64,000 bases of DNA from Bog-532 sp965277615 (GCA_965277615.1 CBDIDG010000004.1:1054001-1118000); one strand, 5' to 3'; counted from the stretch's first letter, positions 46,435-54,961 are shown. Program-made: numbers and translations. The notes: generated by a model not told the origin, from the sequence alone.

Positions 46435-46860
46435 AATTTCTCTTTTCTAAAAGGATGTTAAGTGCGGAAAGTGCCGACTGCGGGCAGCACGGAATGGCCA
46501 TGCGGCGCATAGTGCGCCGACGGGCAGAGAAGGCGGAAAGCCAGGCGGAGCAGGCAAGACATGCCTGAAGGCCGATGAACTCGAATGTTGCTCGACACCC
46601 AATGGGCGGAGTGGTCAAAAGAATCCGGCGGAGCTGGCGGTATATGCCATAAGGCTCCACGCCTGCTTTAACTATATACCCGAACAGTGGTCACTGGTCA
46701 AACATTCCTGGGCCACCCGGAGCGCCGCTCGGGCCGGGTCCGGTGAGGCCTGCCAGCGAGATCGCAGGTCACAGGTTCGCCAATCCGGCACGTCAGCCCT
46801 TCAACTGACGCTCCATACTTATGGAGGCATACTGCGTTATCGGATGTAGGGACTCCAAAC
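46435..46860. other. 426-nt AT-richer divergent region between rho and the mreB-like gene
   Basis: Base composition drops clearly (46430-46690), with T/A runs such as TTTCTCTTTTCTAAAAGG just upstream of rho. On the minus strand AAAGAGAAA precedes the rho ATG. No convincing gene. It should hold both divergent promoters, and it is long enough for an untranslated leader in front of rho. Confidence 0.55.
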
Positions 46861-47865
46861 ATGGGCTTGCGGGGAAGCATCGCGATCGACCTGGGCACGT
46901 CGAGCACGCTCATCTGGGTTGCGGGCCGGGGCCTGGTGCTCGACGAGCCCTCCGCAATCGCTCTTGACGTGTCCACGGGCAAGGTCGCGGCGGTCGGCGA
47001 GCAGGCCGACGCCCTGGCCGGCAAGGAGCCGGAGGACATCGAGATCATCTACCCGCTGCGGGACGGCGTGATCGCCGACCTGAACGCGACCGCGCTGATG
47101 CTGAACGGGTTCCTCAAGCGGTCCTACCGGCACTCCGGGCCGCTGCGGCCCCGGGCGCTGGTCTGCGTGCCCAGCCGGGCCACCTGGGTGGAGCGGCGTT
47201 CGGTGGCGGCGGCGCTGGAGGCGCGGCGGCCGCGGGCCCAGGTCCGGCTGGTGGACGAACCGGTGGCGGCCGCGGCCGGCTCCGGGGTGGACTTGGCCAG
47301 CGGGGCCGGGGCGTTCGTGGTCGACCTGGGCGGCGGGACGACCGAGATCGCGGTGGTCTCCGGCGGCCGGGTGGTCCGGGCCCAGTCGCTGCGGGTGGCG
47401 GGCAACGCCATGGACGACGCGATCATGCACCTGGCCCGGACCGACCTGGGGCTGATCCTGGGCCGGAAGGCGGCCGGCATGCTGAAGATGGAGCTCGGCC
47501 TGACCGGCGGCGAGGTGGGCTGGGCCGAGGCCGTCGGCATCGACGCCGCCACGCGCACGCCCCGGGTGGAGCGGGTGCCGGGCAAACTGGTCGCGACCGC
47601 GCTGGAGCACACGGTGGCGGCGATCATCTCGGCCATCTCGGAGACCCTGTCCGACATCCCGCCCGGCATCGCCGAAGACGTGGTGCGCGGCCGGATCCGG
47701 CTGGCGGGCGGCGGGGCCCTGCTGCCGGGTCTGGTGGCCCGGATCGAGTCGTCGGCCGACATCGGGGCCGTGGTGGTGGAGGACCCGCTGCGCTGCGTCA
47801 TTCGCGGTGCGGCCGAGATCCTGGAGCGCGGCGATAGCCTCGGCGTGGTCGGCCTGCCCAAATAG
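46861..47865 (+). CDS. MreB/Mbl-like bacterial actin homologue
   Basis: A 334-residue actin-fold ATPase of the MreB family. Phosphate 1 is IAIDLGTSSTLIWV (MreB normally DLGTANT), connect/phosphate 2 is VVDLGGGTTEIAVVSGG, and the adenosine motif is LAGGGALLPGL. DEPVAAAAGSG and RVAGNAMDDAI are family features. MreB directs cell-wall synthesis under the membrane; in mycelial actinobacteria MreB and Mbl act in sporulation. No mreC, mreD or pbp2 is adjacent, so it is an orphan copy and may be a diverged paralogue. It is followed by a TOBE protein 27 nt on. Confidence 0.88.
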   Translation: MGLRGSIAIDLGTSSTLIWVAGRGLVLDEPSAIALDVSTGKVAAVGEQADALAGKEPEDIEIIYPLRDGVIADLNATALMLNGFLKRSYRHSGPLRPRALVCVPSRATWVERRSVAAALEARRPRAQVRLVDEPVAAAAGSGVDLASGAGAFVVDLGGGTTEIAVVSGGRVVRAQSLRVAGNAMDDAIMHLARTDLGLILGRKAAGMLKMELGLTGGEVGWAEAVGIDAATRTPRVERVPGKLVATALEHTVAAIISAISETLSDIPPGIAEDVVRGRIRLAGGGALLPGLVARIESSADIGAVVVEDPLRCVIRGAAEILERGDSLGVVGLPK

Positions 47866-47892
47866 CGCAGGCCACTTAGCGAGGGGACCGAG

Positions 47893-48099
47893 ATGAAGCT
47901 GAGCGCCAGGAACAAGATCCCGGCCCGGGTCACGGGCATCAACTCCGGCGAGGCCACGGCCAACGTGGAGCTGGACGCGGGCGGCACCCGGCTGGTCGCG
48001 TCGATCACGGTCGAGGCGGCCCGCGAGCTCGAGTTGACGGAGGGCACCGAGGTCACCGTGGTGGTCAAGGCGTCCGATTTGATCCTGGCTGTCGACTAA
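47893..48099 (+). CDS. TOBE/Mop-domain molybdate-binding-like protein
   Basis: A 68-residue single TOBE (Mop) domain: SARNKIPARVTGINSGEATA, NVELDAGGTRLVASITVEAA, GTEVTVVVKASDLILAVD. Stand-alone Mop proteins (molbindins) hold molybdate or tungstate in multimers. GAGGGGACCGAG precedes the ATG. It lies behind the mreB-like gene with no molybdenum-transport genes nearby, so its role here is unknown. Confidence 0.9.
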   Translation: MKLSARNKIPARVTGINSGEATANVELDAGGTRLVASITVEAARELELTEGTEVTVVVKASDLILAVD

Positions 48100-48105
48100 G
48101 GCTGG

Positions 48106-48390
48106 TCGGGCGGCTGGGGCTGGCGGGTCCTTCGGGGTTCGCGGGGCTGGCGAGGCTCGGCGGAACCTTTGGGGTTCGCGGGGCTGGCGGGGCTTTTGGG
48201 GTCCGCGGGGCTTTTGGGGTCCGCGGGGCTTTTGGGGTCCGCGGGCCTTTGAGTCCGCGGGGCTCTTGGGTCCGTGGGGGCTGGCGGGGCTTTTGGGGTC
48301 CGCGGCGCTTTTGGGGTCCGCGGGCCTTTGGGTCCGCGGTGCTCTTGGGTTCGCGGGGACTGGCGGGTCCTTTGGGGTTCGCGGGGCGGG
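48106..48390 (+). repeat. G-tract tandem repeat between convergent genes (G-quadruplex-like)
   Basis: Degenerate repeats of an 18-bp unit, GGGGCTTTTGGGGTCCGC, fill the gap between the TOBE stop and the carboxylate-amine ligase stop. At 48189-48237 six GGGG tracts follow one another with exact 5-nt loops alternating CTTTT and TCCGC, which fits intrastrand G-quadruplexes. The complementary strand is C-rich. The T4 tracts after G-rich stems could help termination on the plus strand. Confidence 0.85.
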
Positions 48391-48394
48391 CGGG

Positions 48395-49609
48395 TTACTC
48401 CATGGTCAGGGTGTGCGCGACGGCGTTGCGGACCACGGTGGGCAGGTCGCCGGACTCGGCGAAGACCCGGCGCTGCTGGCTGGCCCCGTTGCCCCGGGCC
48501 AGCAGGGTCTGCAGCAGGTCGGTGGTGAGGCCCGGGCGGTCGGTGACGGCCTCGGCCTCGTCCAGCGCGCCGCTGATGTGCCGCAGCAGGGCTCGCAGCA
48601 CGTCCTCGGCCGGCGCGGCCCGGCCGGTGACCGGGTGGATCAGCTGGTCCTCCAGCCCGGACCGGCTGGCCCGCCAGTAGGCCAGGTTCAGCGTCTCCAG
48701 CCGGACCGCGGCCGGGGACTGGCCCAGCCGCCACTCGCGGGCCGCCGTCTCCACCAGCGCCCGGACCAGGGAAGCCAGCAGCACCGCGTCGTTGACCCGC
48801 AGGCAGACGTCGGCCACCCGGACCTCCACCGTCGGGTAGTGCCGGGACAGCCGGACGTCGAAGTAGACCATGCCCTCGTCGATCAGGGTGCCCGTGCCCA
48901 GCATGGTGTCCACCGTGGCGTGGTAGGCCTCCGGCGTGCCGAACAGCTCGGTCGGCCCGGACGACGGCCAGCGGCCCCACACCTGCCGCCGGTAGCTGTC
49001 GTAGCCGGTATCGCGGCCGTGCCAGAACGGGGAGTTGGCCGTCAGCGCCAGCAGCGGCGGCAGCCAGGGCCGGATCCGGTCCAGCACGGCCACCCCCTCC
49101 TCCTCCGACTCGATACTGACGTGCACGTGGCAGCCGCAGGTGAGCTGCTCCTGGGCCGTCATGGCGTACAGCTCGGTCATCCGTTCGTACCGGTCTTCGC
49201 GCGTGACCGAGGGCTCGATGGGCAGCGGCGAGGTGGCCAGGGCGGCCACTTCGGCGCCGATGCGGTGCGCGGCCTGGGCCGCCACGCTGCGTCGGTCGAC
49301 CAGCTGGCCGAACAGCTCGTCCAGCGAGGAGCAGACCGACGTGCCGGTCTCGATCTGCTCCCGCTGCATTTCGTGCACGGGCCGGTCGTCGAACCGTTCG
49401 TCGCTGGCCTGGGCCGGCGCGTCTCGGACCCCGACCCCGACGCTCATGGCGCCGCCCGGGGAGGTGACGGCGGGCACCGTGGACGGGCCGGAGGGGGCAG
49501 GGGAATCGCCGTCAGTCTCGGGCTGGGTCACCAGGTCAGCCAGCGCCACAGGAACCCCGGTATCCACGTCGACGAGCAGCAGCTCTTCCTCGACCCCAAA
49601 GGTCCGCAT
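48395..49609 (-). CDS. YbdK/GCS2-type carboxylate-amine ligase (glutamate-cysteine ligase-like)
   Basis: A 404-residue ATP-dependent ligase of the GCS2 family. It begins RTFGVEEELLLVD (Mg/ATP Glu residues), has a disordered insert (about 35-60), CGCHVHVSIES (the HVHV signature), LTANSPFWHGRDTGYDSYR, GTLIDEGMVYFDVRLSRHYP and TVEVRVADVCLRVNDAVLLA. Members join glutamate to cysteine or other amines; one branch makes gamma-glutamylcysteine for ergothioneine (EgtA). Ergothioneine genes are absent here, so substrate is open. The start is ATG 49607-49609 with GGAGGAG 6 nt upstream. Confidence 0.9.
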   Translation of the reverse strand: MRTFGVEEELLLVDVDTGVPVALADLVTQPETDGDSPAPSGPSTVPAVTSPGGAMSVGVGVRDAPAQASDERFDDRPVHEMQREQIETGTSVCSSLDELFGQLVDRRSVAAQAAHRIGAEVAALATSPLPIEPSVTREDRYERMTELYAMTAQEQLTCGCHVHVSIESEEEGVAVLDRIRPWLPPLLALTANSPFWHGRDTGYDSYRRQVWGRWPSSGPTELFGTPEAYHATVDTMLGTGTLIDEGMVYFDVRLSRHYPTVEVRVADVCLRVNDAVLLASLVRALVETAAREWRLGQSPAAVRLETLNLAYWRASRSGLEDQLIHPVTGRAAPAEDVLRALLRHISGALDEAEAVTDRPGLTTDLLQTLLARGNGASQQRRVFAESGDLPTVVRNAVAHTLTME

Positions 49610-49736
49610 CGATCTCCTCCGTCGCCGGGCGATCCGCACGTGTGGACCGCTGCCTGCGGTATCGCCAGTACCGACGTCCGGAAACATCGGGATTGACCTC
49701 GGCCGATGCGGGTAGGCCGACAGAGTGTGAGTAAGC

Positions 49737-49752
49737 TCGAATATACGTTCGA
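49737..49752. promoter_or_regulatory. LexA (SOS) box before the DUF3072 gene
   Basis: TCGAATATACGTTCGA matches the actinobacterial LexA consensus TCGAAC-N4-GTTCGA at 11 of 12 fixed bases and is symmetric apart from that base. It ends 13 nt before the ATG at 49766, where LexA binding would block transcription or early elongation. Confidence 0.6.
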
Positions 49753-49765
49753 GAAGGGACTGCTT

Positions 49766-49963
49766 ATGAGCAACGGACCAGTGGAGAAGGACCCGGAGAC
49801 CTGGACCACCGGCGACGAGCCGATGACCGGGCCGCAGGAGTCCTACCTGCACACCCTGGCGCGCGAGGCCAACGAGGACGTACCTGAGGGTCTGTCCAAG
49901 GCCGAGGCCTCGGAGCTGATCGACCGGCTGCAGGACCTGAGCCAGCGCCTCAAAGAGGCCTGA
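49766..49963 (+). CDS. DUF3072 small protein
   Basis: A 65-residue acidic protein of the DUF3072 family: PVEKDPETWTTGDEPMTGPQ, ESYLHTLAREANEDVPEGLS, KAEASELIDRLQDLSQRL. The two halves look like an extended acidic arm and a SAP-like helix pair (LSKAEASELIDRLQ). Function is unknown. GAGAAGGGAC is the ribosome site. The LexA-like box just upstream suggests DNA-damage induction; this is inferred. Confidence 0.85.
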   Translation: MSNGPVEKDPETWTTGDEPMTGPQESYLHTLAREANEDVPEGLSKAEASELIDRLQDLSQRLKEA

Positions 49964-49991
49964 CCGCACCGGGTATAGCCTTGCCTGTCTT

Positions 49992-50051
49992 AGGCAGTAC
50001 CGCTTCAGGCAGTACCGCTTCAGGCAGTACCGCTTCAGGCAGCACTGTCTA
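49992..50051. repeat. 15-bp tandem repeat AGGCAGTACCGCTTC
   Basis: Three exact copies plus degenerate continuations (AGCACTGTCTA twice, to about 50070) lie between DUF3072 and DUF5709. TGCCTGTCTTAGGCA just before forms a small hairpin that may end the DUF3072 transcript. Confidence 0.85.
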
Positions 50052-50116
50052 AACCAGCACTGTCTAGGCAGGGCTAGGGCAACCAACATCCCGGTACGAG
50101 GGAGATATCACCCGTT

Positions 50117-50614
50117 ATGTCGGAGTCGTACAACGGGCCTGATGACCCGACGGGTCTGGATCAGGCCGACGAAATGACGATCGGCGCCGAGAACGACGGC
50201 GTCATCGAGGGATCGGATTCGCTGGAGGACGGCCCCACCGGGGATCCGCTCGACACCGGCATCATCCCGACCGATCGCTACTACGGTGCGGACCGGTTCG
50301 GCACCACCGAGGAAGAGGAAGAAGAGGGCGAGTCCCTCGACCAGCTCCTCGCCGAGGAGGAACCGGAAGCCGACCCCTACGCCAAGGCGCAAGCCGAGGA
50401 CGAGGAGGCCGAGACCGAGGACGAGTACCTCGAGGAGACCGACGAGCCCGATCCCCGGGCGGGGCGGCTGGTCGCGGAGGACGAGGGCGCGCACCCCGAC
50501 AGCGAGCCGGACCTGGTCGCGGGCGACGTCGGCATCGACGCGGGCGCGGCCGGAGCCGAAGAGGCCGCGGTGCACGTCGAGAGCGAAGACGAAGCCGAGC
50601 GCCGCTACAACTGA
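50117..50614 (+). CDS. DUF5709 acidic protein
   Basis: A 165-residue very acidic, low-complexity protein of the DUF5709 family: LDQADEMTIGAENDGVIEGS, DPLDTGIIPTDRYYGADRFG, poly-Glu (EEEEEEGESLDQLLAEEEPE), DPRAGRLVAEDEGAHPDSEP, ending GAAGAEEAAVHVESEDEAER. It is probably disordered. Function unknown; widespread in actinobacteria. GAGGGAG lies about 12 nt upstream of the ATG. Confidence 0.88.
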   Translation: MSESYNGPDDPTGLDQADEMTIGAENDGVIEGSDSLEDGPTGDPLDTGIIPTDRYYGADRFGTTEEEEEEGESLDQLLAEEEPEADPYAKAQAEDEEAETEDEYLEETDEPDPRAGRLVAEDEGAHPDSEPDLVAGDVGIDAGAAGAEEAAVHVESEDEAERRYN

Positions 50615-50667
50615 CGGCGACGCGGGCTAGCTGACCAGTGCTAGCTGACCAGGGAGCCCGGGCCGGA

Positions 50668-52638
50668 TCACTCCGGCTCGGGCACCGGCTCCGGCTGGCC
50701 CGCCGGTAGGGGTTCGGCCACGACCGGCTCTTCGGCGTGGCTGGCCACGGGGGGCTCCCCCAGCAGGGCCCGGCCCCGGGCCGTGCGGACCGCGGCGGTC
50801 AGCGAGTCGATGTCGTACGCGCCATAGTGCCGCATGCCGTTGATGAAGAACGTCGGCGTGCCGGACACCCCGGACAGGTCGGCCGAGTCCACGTCCTCGG
50901 CCACGTGGCCCGCCCCGGTGTGGGTCCGCAGGGCGGAACGGAACTGGTTCAGGTCCAGGCCGAGCTGGCCGGCGTACTCGAGCAGGTCCCGGGCGGTCAG
51001 CGCACCCTGATGGTCCAGCAGCAGGTCGTGCATGGGCCAGAACGCCCCCTGGGCGGCGGCGGCCTCGGCTCCCTCGGCCGCGAGCTGGGCGTGCGGGTGC
51101 ACGTCGGTCAGCGGCAGGTGCCGCCACACGTAGCGAACGTCACCGAAGTTGCCCAGCAGCTTGCGCACCACCGGCTCGGCCTGGCCGCAGTAGGGGCACT
51201 CGAAGTCGCCGTACTCGACCACCGTCACCGGCGAGGTGGCCGGGCCGCGCAGGTGGTCCCGGCGCGGGTCCACCGCCACGGCCAGGTCGGTGATGCTGTC
51301 GGATGTGCCCAGCAGGGCCAGGAGCTTCAGCCGCTTGGGCAGCCTGGCCACGACCTTGAACACGGCCCAGCTCAGCCCGGAGGCCACCAGCACGGCGGAC
51401 AGCACCCCGAGCTTGGCCTCCTGCAGCACGTCGCCGGAAAATGCCAGCGAGGCGATGAGGAGCGAGACGGTGAAACCAACGCCGGCGATGGCCCCGGTGC
51501 CGGCCACCGCGGCCCAGCCGATCGGCGGCCGCACCCGGCCGTGGCTGAGCTTGGTCACCACGAGGGCCCCGAGCCCGGTCCCGAGCGGCTTGCCGACCAC
51601 GTAGCCGATCAGGATGCCGAGCGTGACGGCGGAGGTGTAAGCCTTGGCCAGGAAGCTGCCGGTGATCACGATGTCCGCGTTGGCCAGCGCGAACAACGGG
51701 ACGATGACGTAGCTGGTCCAGGGGTGGAACCTGGCCTCCAGCGTGTCGTTGGGCGACAGCGCGGCCTGCACGCCCTCGGACGCGGACCGGGCCAGCTCGG
51801 CCGTGGGCTGCTCGCGGAACAGCCGGAACAGGTCGGTGGCCTGCTCCAGGTCCGAGCGGGCGGCGGGCCGGGCGTAGGCCAGCAGGCCCATGACCAGGCC
51901 GACGGTGACCGGGTCCAGGCCTGATTCGTAGACCGCGATCCAGGCCGCCACCCCGATCAGCAGGTGCAGGGCCCCGAACCGGACGCCGCGGAACCGCAGC
52001 AGCGCCTCGAAGGCCAGCAGCAGCACGCCGATGACCAGCGGCATCGCGTGCACCTGGCCGCTGTAGACCACGGCGATGACCACGATGCTGGCCACGTCGT
52101 CGACGACCGAGAACGTGAGCAGGTAGGTGCGCACCCGGTCCGGCAGGTTCGGGCCGACCAGGGCCAGCGCGCCCAGCGCGAACGCGGTGTCGGTGGACAT
52201 CGCCACGCCCCAGCCATGCGCCGACGGCTGGCCGGCGGTGAAGGCCAGGTAGATCAGCACCGGGACGATCATGCCGCCCAGCCCGGCCGCCAGGGGCAGC
52301 GCGAGGCGGCTGCGTTCGCGCAGCTCGCCCATGTCGAACTCGCGCCGGGCCTCCACCGCCACGACCAGGAAGAAGAACGTCATCAGGCCGGAGTTGACCC
52401 AGCCGTGCAGGTCCTGGGACAGGTCGAGGTGGCCGAGGTGGATCGACAGCGTGGTGTGCCAGAACGACTCGTACGACCGGGCGCTGATGTTGACCCAGAC
52501 CAGCGCGGCCACGGTTGCGCCGAGCAGGAACGCGGCGCTGCCGGTCTCGGTGCGCAGGAACCGGCGCAGCGGCGTGACCTCGCGAGCCCAGAGCGTGGCC
52601 CCGATCTGCCGGACGGCCGGGATCCGCGACTCGGTCAT
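50668..52638 (-). CDS. nhaA: NhaA Na+/H+ antiporter fused to a DsbA-like thioredoxin domain
   Basis: A 656-residue fusion. Residues about 20-440 are the NhaA antiporter with 11-12 helices (MTFFFLVVAVEARREFDMGE, MSTDTAFALGALALVGP, the paired aspartates in FSVVDDVASIVVIAVVYSG, and VGFTVSLLIASLAF). Residues about 455-630 are a thioredoxin-fold DsbA-like domain with CPYC at 481-484 and the cis-Pro loop SGTPTFFINGMRHYGAYD. Such NhaA-DsbA fusions are known in actinobacteria; the redox domain may sense or act on thiols. The start is ATG 52636-52638 with GGAAAGGACG upstream. Confidence 0.93.
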   Translation of the reverse strand: MTESRIPAVRQIGATLWAREVTPLRRFLRTETGSAAFLLGATVAALVWVNISARSYESFWHTTLSIHLGHLDLSQDLHGWVNSGLMTFFFLVVAVEARREFDMGELRERSRLALPLAAGLGGMIVPVLIYLAFTAGQPSAHGWGVAMSTDTAFALGALALVGPNLPDRVRTYLLTFSVVDDVASIVVIAVVYSGQVHAMPLVIGVLLLAFEALLRFRGVRFGALHLLIGVAAWIAVYESGLDPVTVGLVMGLLAYARPAARSDLEQATDLFRLFREQPTAELARSASEGVQAALSPNDTLEARFHPWTSYVIVPLFALANADIVITGSFLAKAYTSAVTLGILIGYVVGKPLGTGLGALVVTKLSHGRVRPPIGWAAVAGTGAIAGVGFTVSLLIASLAFSGDVLQEAKLGVLSAVLVASGLSWAVFKVVARLPKRLKLLALLGTSDSITDLAVAVDPRRDHLRGPATSPVTVVEYGDFECPYCGQAEPVVRKLLGNFGDVRYVWRHLPLTDVHPHAQLAAEGAEAAAAQGAFWPMHDLLLDHQGALTARDLLEYAGQLGLDLNQFRSALRTHTGAGHVAEDVDSADLSGVSGTPTFFINGMRHYGAYDIDSLTAAVRTARGRALLGEPPVASHAEEPVVAEPLPAGQPEPVPEPE

Positions 52639-52743
52639 ACACGTCCTTTCCGGTTCGCGCCGGCAACACAACGGGCTGATCAAGCTTAACTTCTGCCCCA
52701 GCAGGGAAGGAGTGAACCGACCCCTCGGATGAGGAGGGCCAAG

Positions 52744-53016
52744 ATGATCGGCAAAGTGCTGAAGTACGTGGTGCCGGTGGCGCTGGGCGTGGCGGTCGCG
52801 CTGCAGTGGCAGGACGCCAAGCGGTACGCACAAATCAAGTTCATCAGCTCCGGTCATCCGGAGGCGGTCCCGGCTGAGGGGGCCAAGTCGTACTCGGATG
52901 CCGCCCACGCGGTCCCGGACGGCACCGGCGACTTCGACTCAGCCTCCCGTGGCGGTGGCCCGGTGCAGGAGCTAGAGACTCTCCCCGGGGAAGCCCGGCG
53001 TACGTTAGCGGCCTAA
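52744..53016 (+). CDS. Small single-pass membrane protein, unknown function
   Basis: A 90-residue protein from ATG 52744 (GAGGAGGG 6-7 nt upstream; ATG 52729 would leave this ribosome site inside the gene). One helix near residues 5-22 (LKYVVPVALGVAVALQWQDA), then a basic segment and a polar Gly/Ser/Ala-rich tail. I recognise no domain. Its stop shares CTAA with the stop of the convergent Lrp gene. Confidence 0.65.
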   Translation: MIGKVLKYVVPVALGVAVALQWQDAKRYAQIKFISSGHPEAVPAEGAKSYSDAAHAVPDGTGDFDSASRGGGPVQELETLPGEARRTLAA

Positions 53017-53537
53017 TTGCCGCCCTGCGCCCGGCGGAAAGCGGGGGCGCGGGTGGACGACGCCCGGGGCCGGGACGACAGCAACGGCATCACCCGCGGC
53101 TCGATCACCGTGGACAGCAGCACGGCGCTGGTGGACCGGGCCACCCAGGCTGATGCGTTGAGCTGGAGCAGGATCTGCTGCAGCTCGGTGTTGGAGGAAG
53201 CCGCCACCCGGCACAGCACGTCGGCGGTACCGGTGGTGGCGTAGGCCTCCAGCACGCCCGGGATCGAGGACAGATCGCGGTGCAGCTTGTCCAGCGAGCC
53301 CTGGGCGATCTCCAGGGTGACGAAGGCCTGCACCGGGTAGCCGGCCGCGGCGATGTCGATGTCCGGGCCGTACCCGGTGACCACGCCGGCCCGCTCCAGC
53401 CGCTCCAGCCGGGACTGCACGGTGGCCCGGGCCACCCGGACGAGCCGGGACAGCTCCAGGATCCCGGCCCGCGGGCTGCGCCGCAGGGCGGTCAGCAGAG
53501 CCAGGTCCAGCGGGTCGAGCACGGGTTCGTCGGCCAT
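53013..53537 (-). CDS. Lrp/AsnC-family regulator of the hpd region
   Basis: A 174-residue Lrp/AsnC protein: HTH (LDLALLTALRRSPRAGILEL, SRLVRVARATVQSRLERLER) and RAM domain (VQAFVTLEIAQGSLDKLHRD, YATTGTADVLCRVAASSNTE) with a Pro/Arg-rich tail. The start is ATG 53535-53537 with GGAG 8 nt upstream; ATG 53543 has none. It is divergent from hpd-hmgA, a pairing common in actinobacteria, and probably responds to an aromatic amino acid or a metabolite. Confidence 0.9.
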   Translation of the reverse strand: MADEPVLDPLDLALLTALRRSPRAGILELSRLVRVARATVQSRLERLERAGVVTGYGPDIDIAAAGYPVQAFVTLEIAQGSLDKLHRDLSSIPGVLEAYATTGTADVLCRVAASSNTELQQILLQLNASAWVARSTSAVLLSTVIEPRVMPLLSSRPRASSTRAPAFRRAQGGN

Positions 53538-53563
53538 GGCCATCTCCAGATCAAACAGCTAGT

Positions 53564-53604
53564 CAATTTGCACAGCTATTGTGCCTCTCATCCGGTCAAA
53601 TTGT
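53564..53604. promoter_or_regulatory. Nested inverted repeats between the Lrp gene and hpd
   Basis: CAATTTG (53564-53570) pairs with CAAATTG (53598-53604), and inside lies GCACA-GCTAT-TGTGC (53570-53584). AT-rich dyads of this size are typical Lrp/AsnC binding sites. Confidence 0.5.
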
Positions 53605-53740
53605 TCAACCTAGTCAGCCCGGAATTGCGTCGTTGCGCAGCTATAGACCAGCGCGTTCTGATGGCCTCACGGTGCGGCCCCTCCCAACGGTGTGGGGGGC
53701 CGGCCGTGAACCGGCGGACGTGGACGAGAGAGGTGCGATC

Positions 53741-54961
53741 ATGACCATCGACCAGATCTTGACCAGTACTGGCCTGACTCAGCAGGAGCAGCTCGCTGAT
53801 CTGAGCGCCGACCAGCTACGCCAGCTCGTCGGGCTGGTTGATTACGACGCCGAACGGGACCCGTTCCCGGTCACCGGGTGGGACGCGGTGGTGTGGGCCG
53901 TGGGCAACGCCACCCAGGCCGCGCTGGTCTACCAGCTGGCCTACGGCATGGAGCTGGTGGCCTACTCCGGGCCGGAGACCGGCAACCGGGACCATCACGC
54001 CTACGTGCTGCGCAGCGGGGCGGTCCGGTTCGTGCTCCAGGGTGCGGTCGACCCGGACAGCCCGGTGGCCGACCACCAGCGGCGGCACGGCGACGGCATC
54101 AGCGACATCGCGCTGGAGGTGCCGGACGTGGACCGGTGCGTCACGCACGCCCGGGCCCAGGGGGCCACGGTGCTGGAGGAACCGCACGACGTCAGCGACC
54201 GTTACGGCACGGTCAGGATGGCGGCGATCGCGGCCTACGGCGAGACCCGGCACAGCCTCATCGACCGGTCCCGGTACTCCGGGCCCTACCGGCCCGGCTT
54301 TGTCTACCGGAGCGGCAGCGTGGTCCGGCCGGCCGGGGCGCCCAAGCGCTACTTCCAGGCCCTGGACCACGTGGTCGGCAACGTCGAGCTGGGCCACATG
54401 GACGAGTGGGTGGCGTTCTACAACCGGGTCATGGGCTTTACGAACATGGCCGAGTTCGTGGGCGACGACATCGCCACCGAGTACTCGGCCCTGATGAGCA
54501 AGGTGGTGGCGAACGGCAACCACCGGGTCAAGTTCCCGCTGAACGAGCCCGCGGTGGGCAAGCGCAAGTCCCAGATCGACGAGTACCTGGAGTTCTACCG
54601 CGGCGCGGGGGCCCAGCACCTGGCCCTGGCCACGAACGACATCATCGCCACCGTGGACGGCCTGCGAGCCAACGGGGTGGAGTTCCTGGACACCCCGGAC
54701 TCCTACTACACCGACCCGGAGCTGCGAGCCCGGATCGGCCACGTCCGGGTCCCGGTCGGCGAGCTCCAGTCCCGCGGCATCCTGGTCGACCGGGACGAGG
54801 ACGGCTACCTGCTGCAGATCTTCGGCAAGCCGGTCGGCGACCGGCCCACGGTGTTTTTCGAGTTCATCGAGCGGCACGGCTCCCTGGGCTTCGGTAAAGG
54901 CAATTTCCAGGCCCTGTTCGAGGCGATCGAGCGGGAGCAGGAGAAGCGAGGCAACCTGTAA
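53741..54961 (+). CDS. hpd: 4-hydroxyphenylpyruvate dioxygenase
   Basis: A 406-residue vicinal-oxygen-chelate dioxygenase that converts 4-hydroxyphenylpyruvate to homogentisate in tyrosine breakdown. The Fe(II) ligands are visible: His210 (LDHVVGNV), His293 (QHLALATND) and Glu374 (FFEFIERHG). FGKGNFQALFEAIEREQ is the conserved C-terminal gate helix. GAGAGG precedes ATG 53741. It overlaps hmgA by one base (TAATG). Regulated presumably by the divergent Lrp protein. Confidence 0.96.
   Translation: MTIDQILTSTGLTQQEQLADLSADQLRQLVGLVDYDAERDPFPVTGWDAVVWAVGNATQAALVYQLAYGMELVAYSGPETGNRDHHAYVLRSGAVRFVLQGAVDPDSPVADHQRRHGDGISDIALEVPDVDRCVTHARAQGATVLEEPHDVSDRYGTVRMAAIAAYGETRHSLIDRSRYSGPYRPGFVYRSGSVVRPAGAPKRYFQALDHVVGNVELGHMDEWVAFYNRVMGFTNMAEFVGDDIATEYSALMSKVVANGNHRVKFPLNEPAVGKRKSQIDEYLEFYRGAGAQHLALATNDIIATVDGLRANGVEFLDTPDSYYTDPELRARIGHVRVPVGELQSRGILVDRDEDGYLLQIFGKPVGDRPTVFFEFIERHGSLGFGKGNFQALFEAIEREQEKRGNL

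Noticed and set aside
46232..46660. Minus-strand frame overlapping the rho start
   Set aside because: It is out of frame with rho, Cys/Arg-rich without a domain, and its upstream part lies in the AT-rich gap; a leader peptide cannot be excluded but is unsupported.
48096..48980. Pro/Lys/Arg repeat protein on the minus strand
   Set aside because: The repeats come from translating the G-tract array; the carboxylate-amine ligase stop at 48395 ends the real gene.
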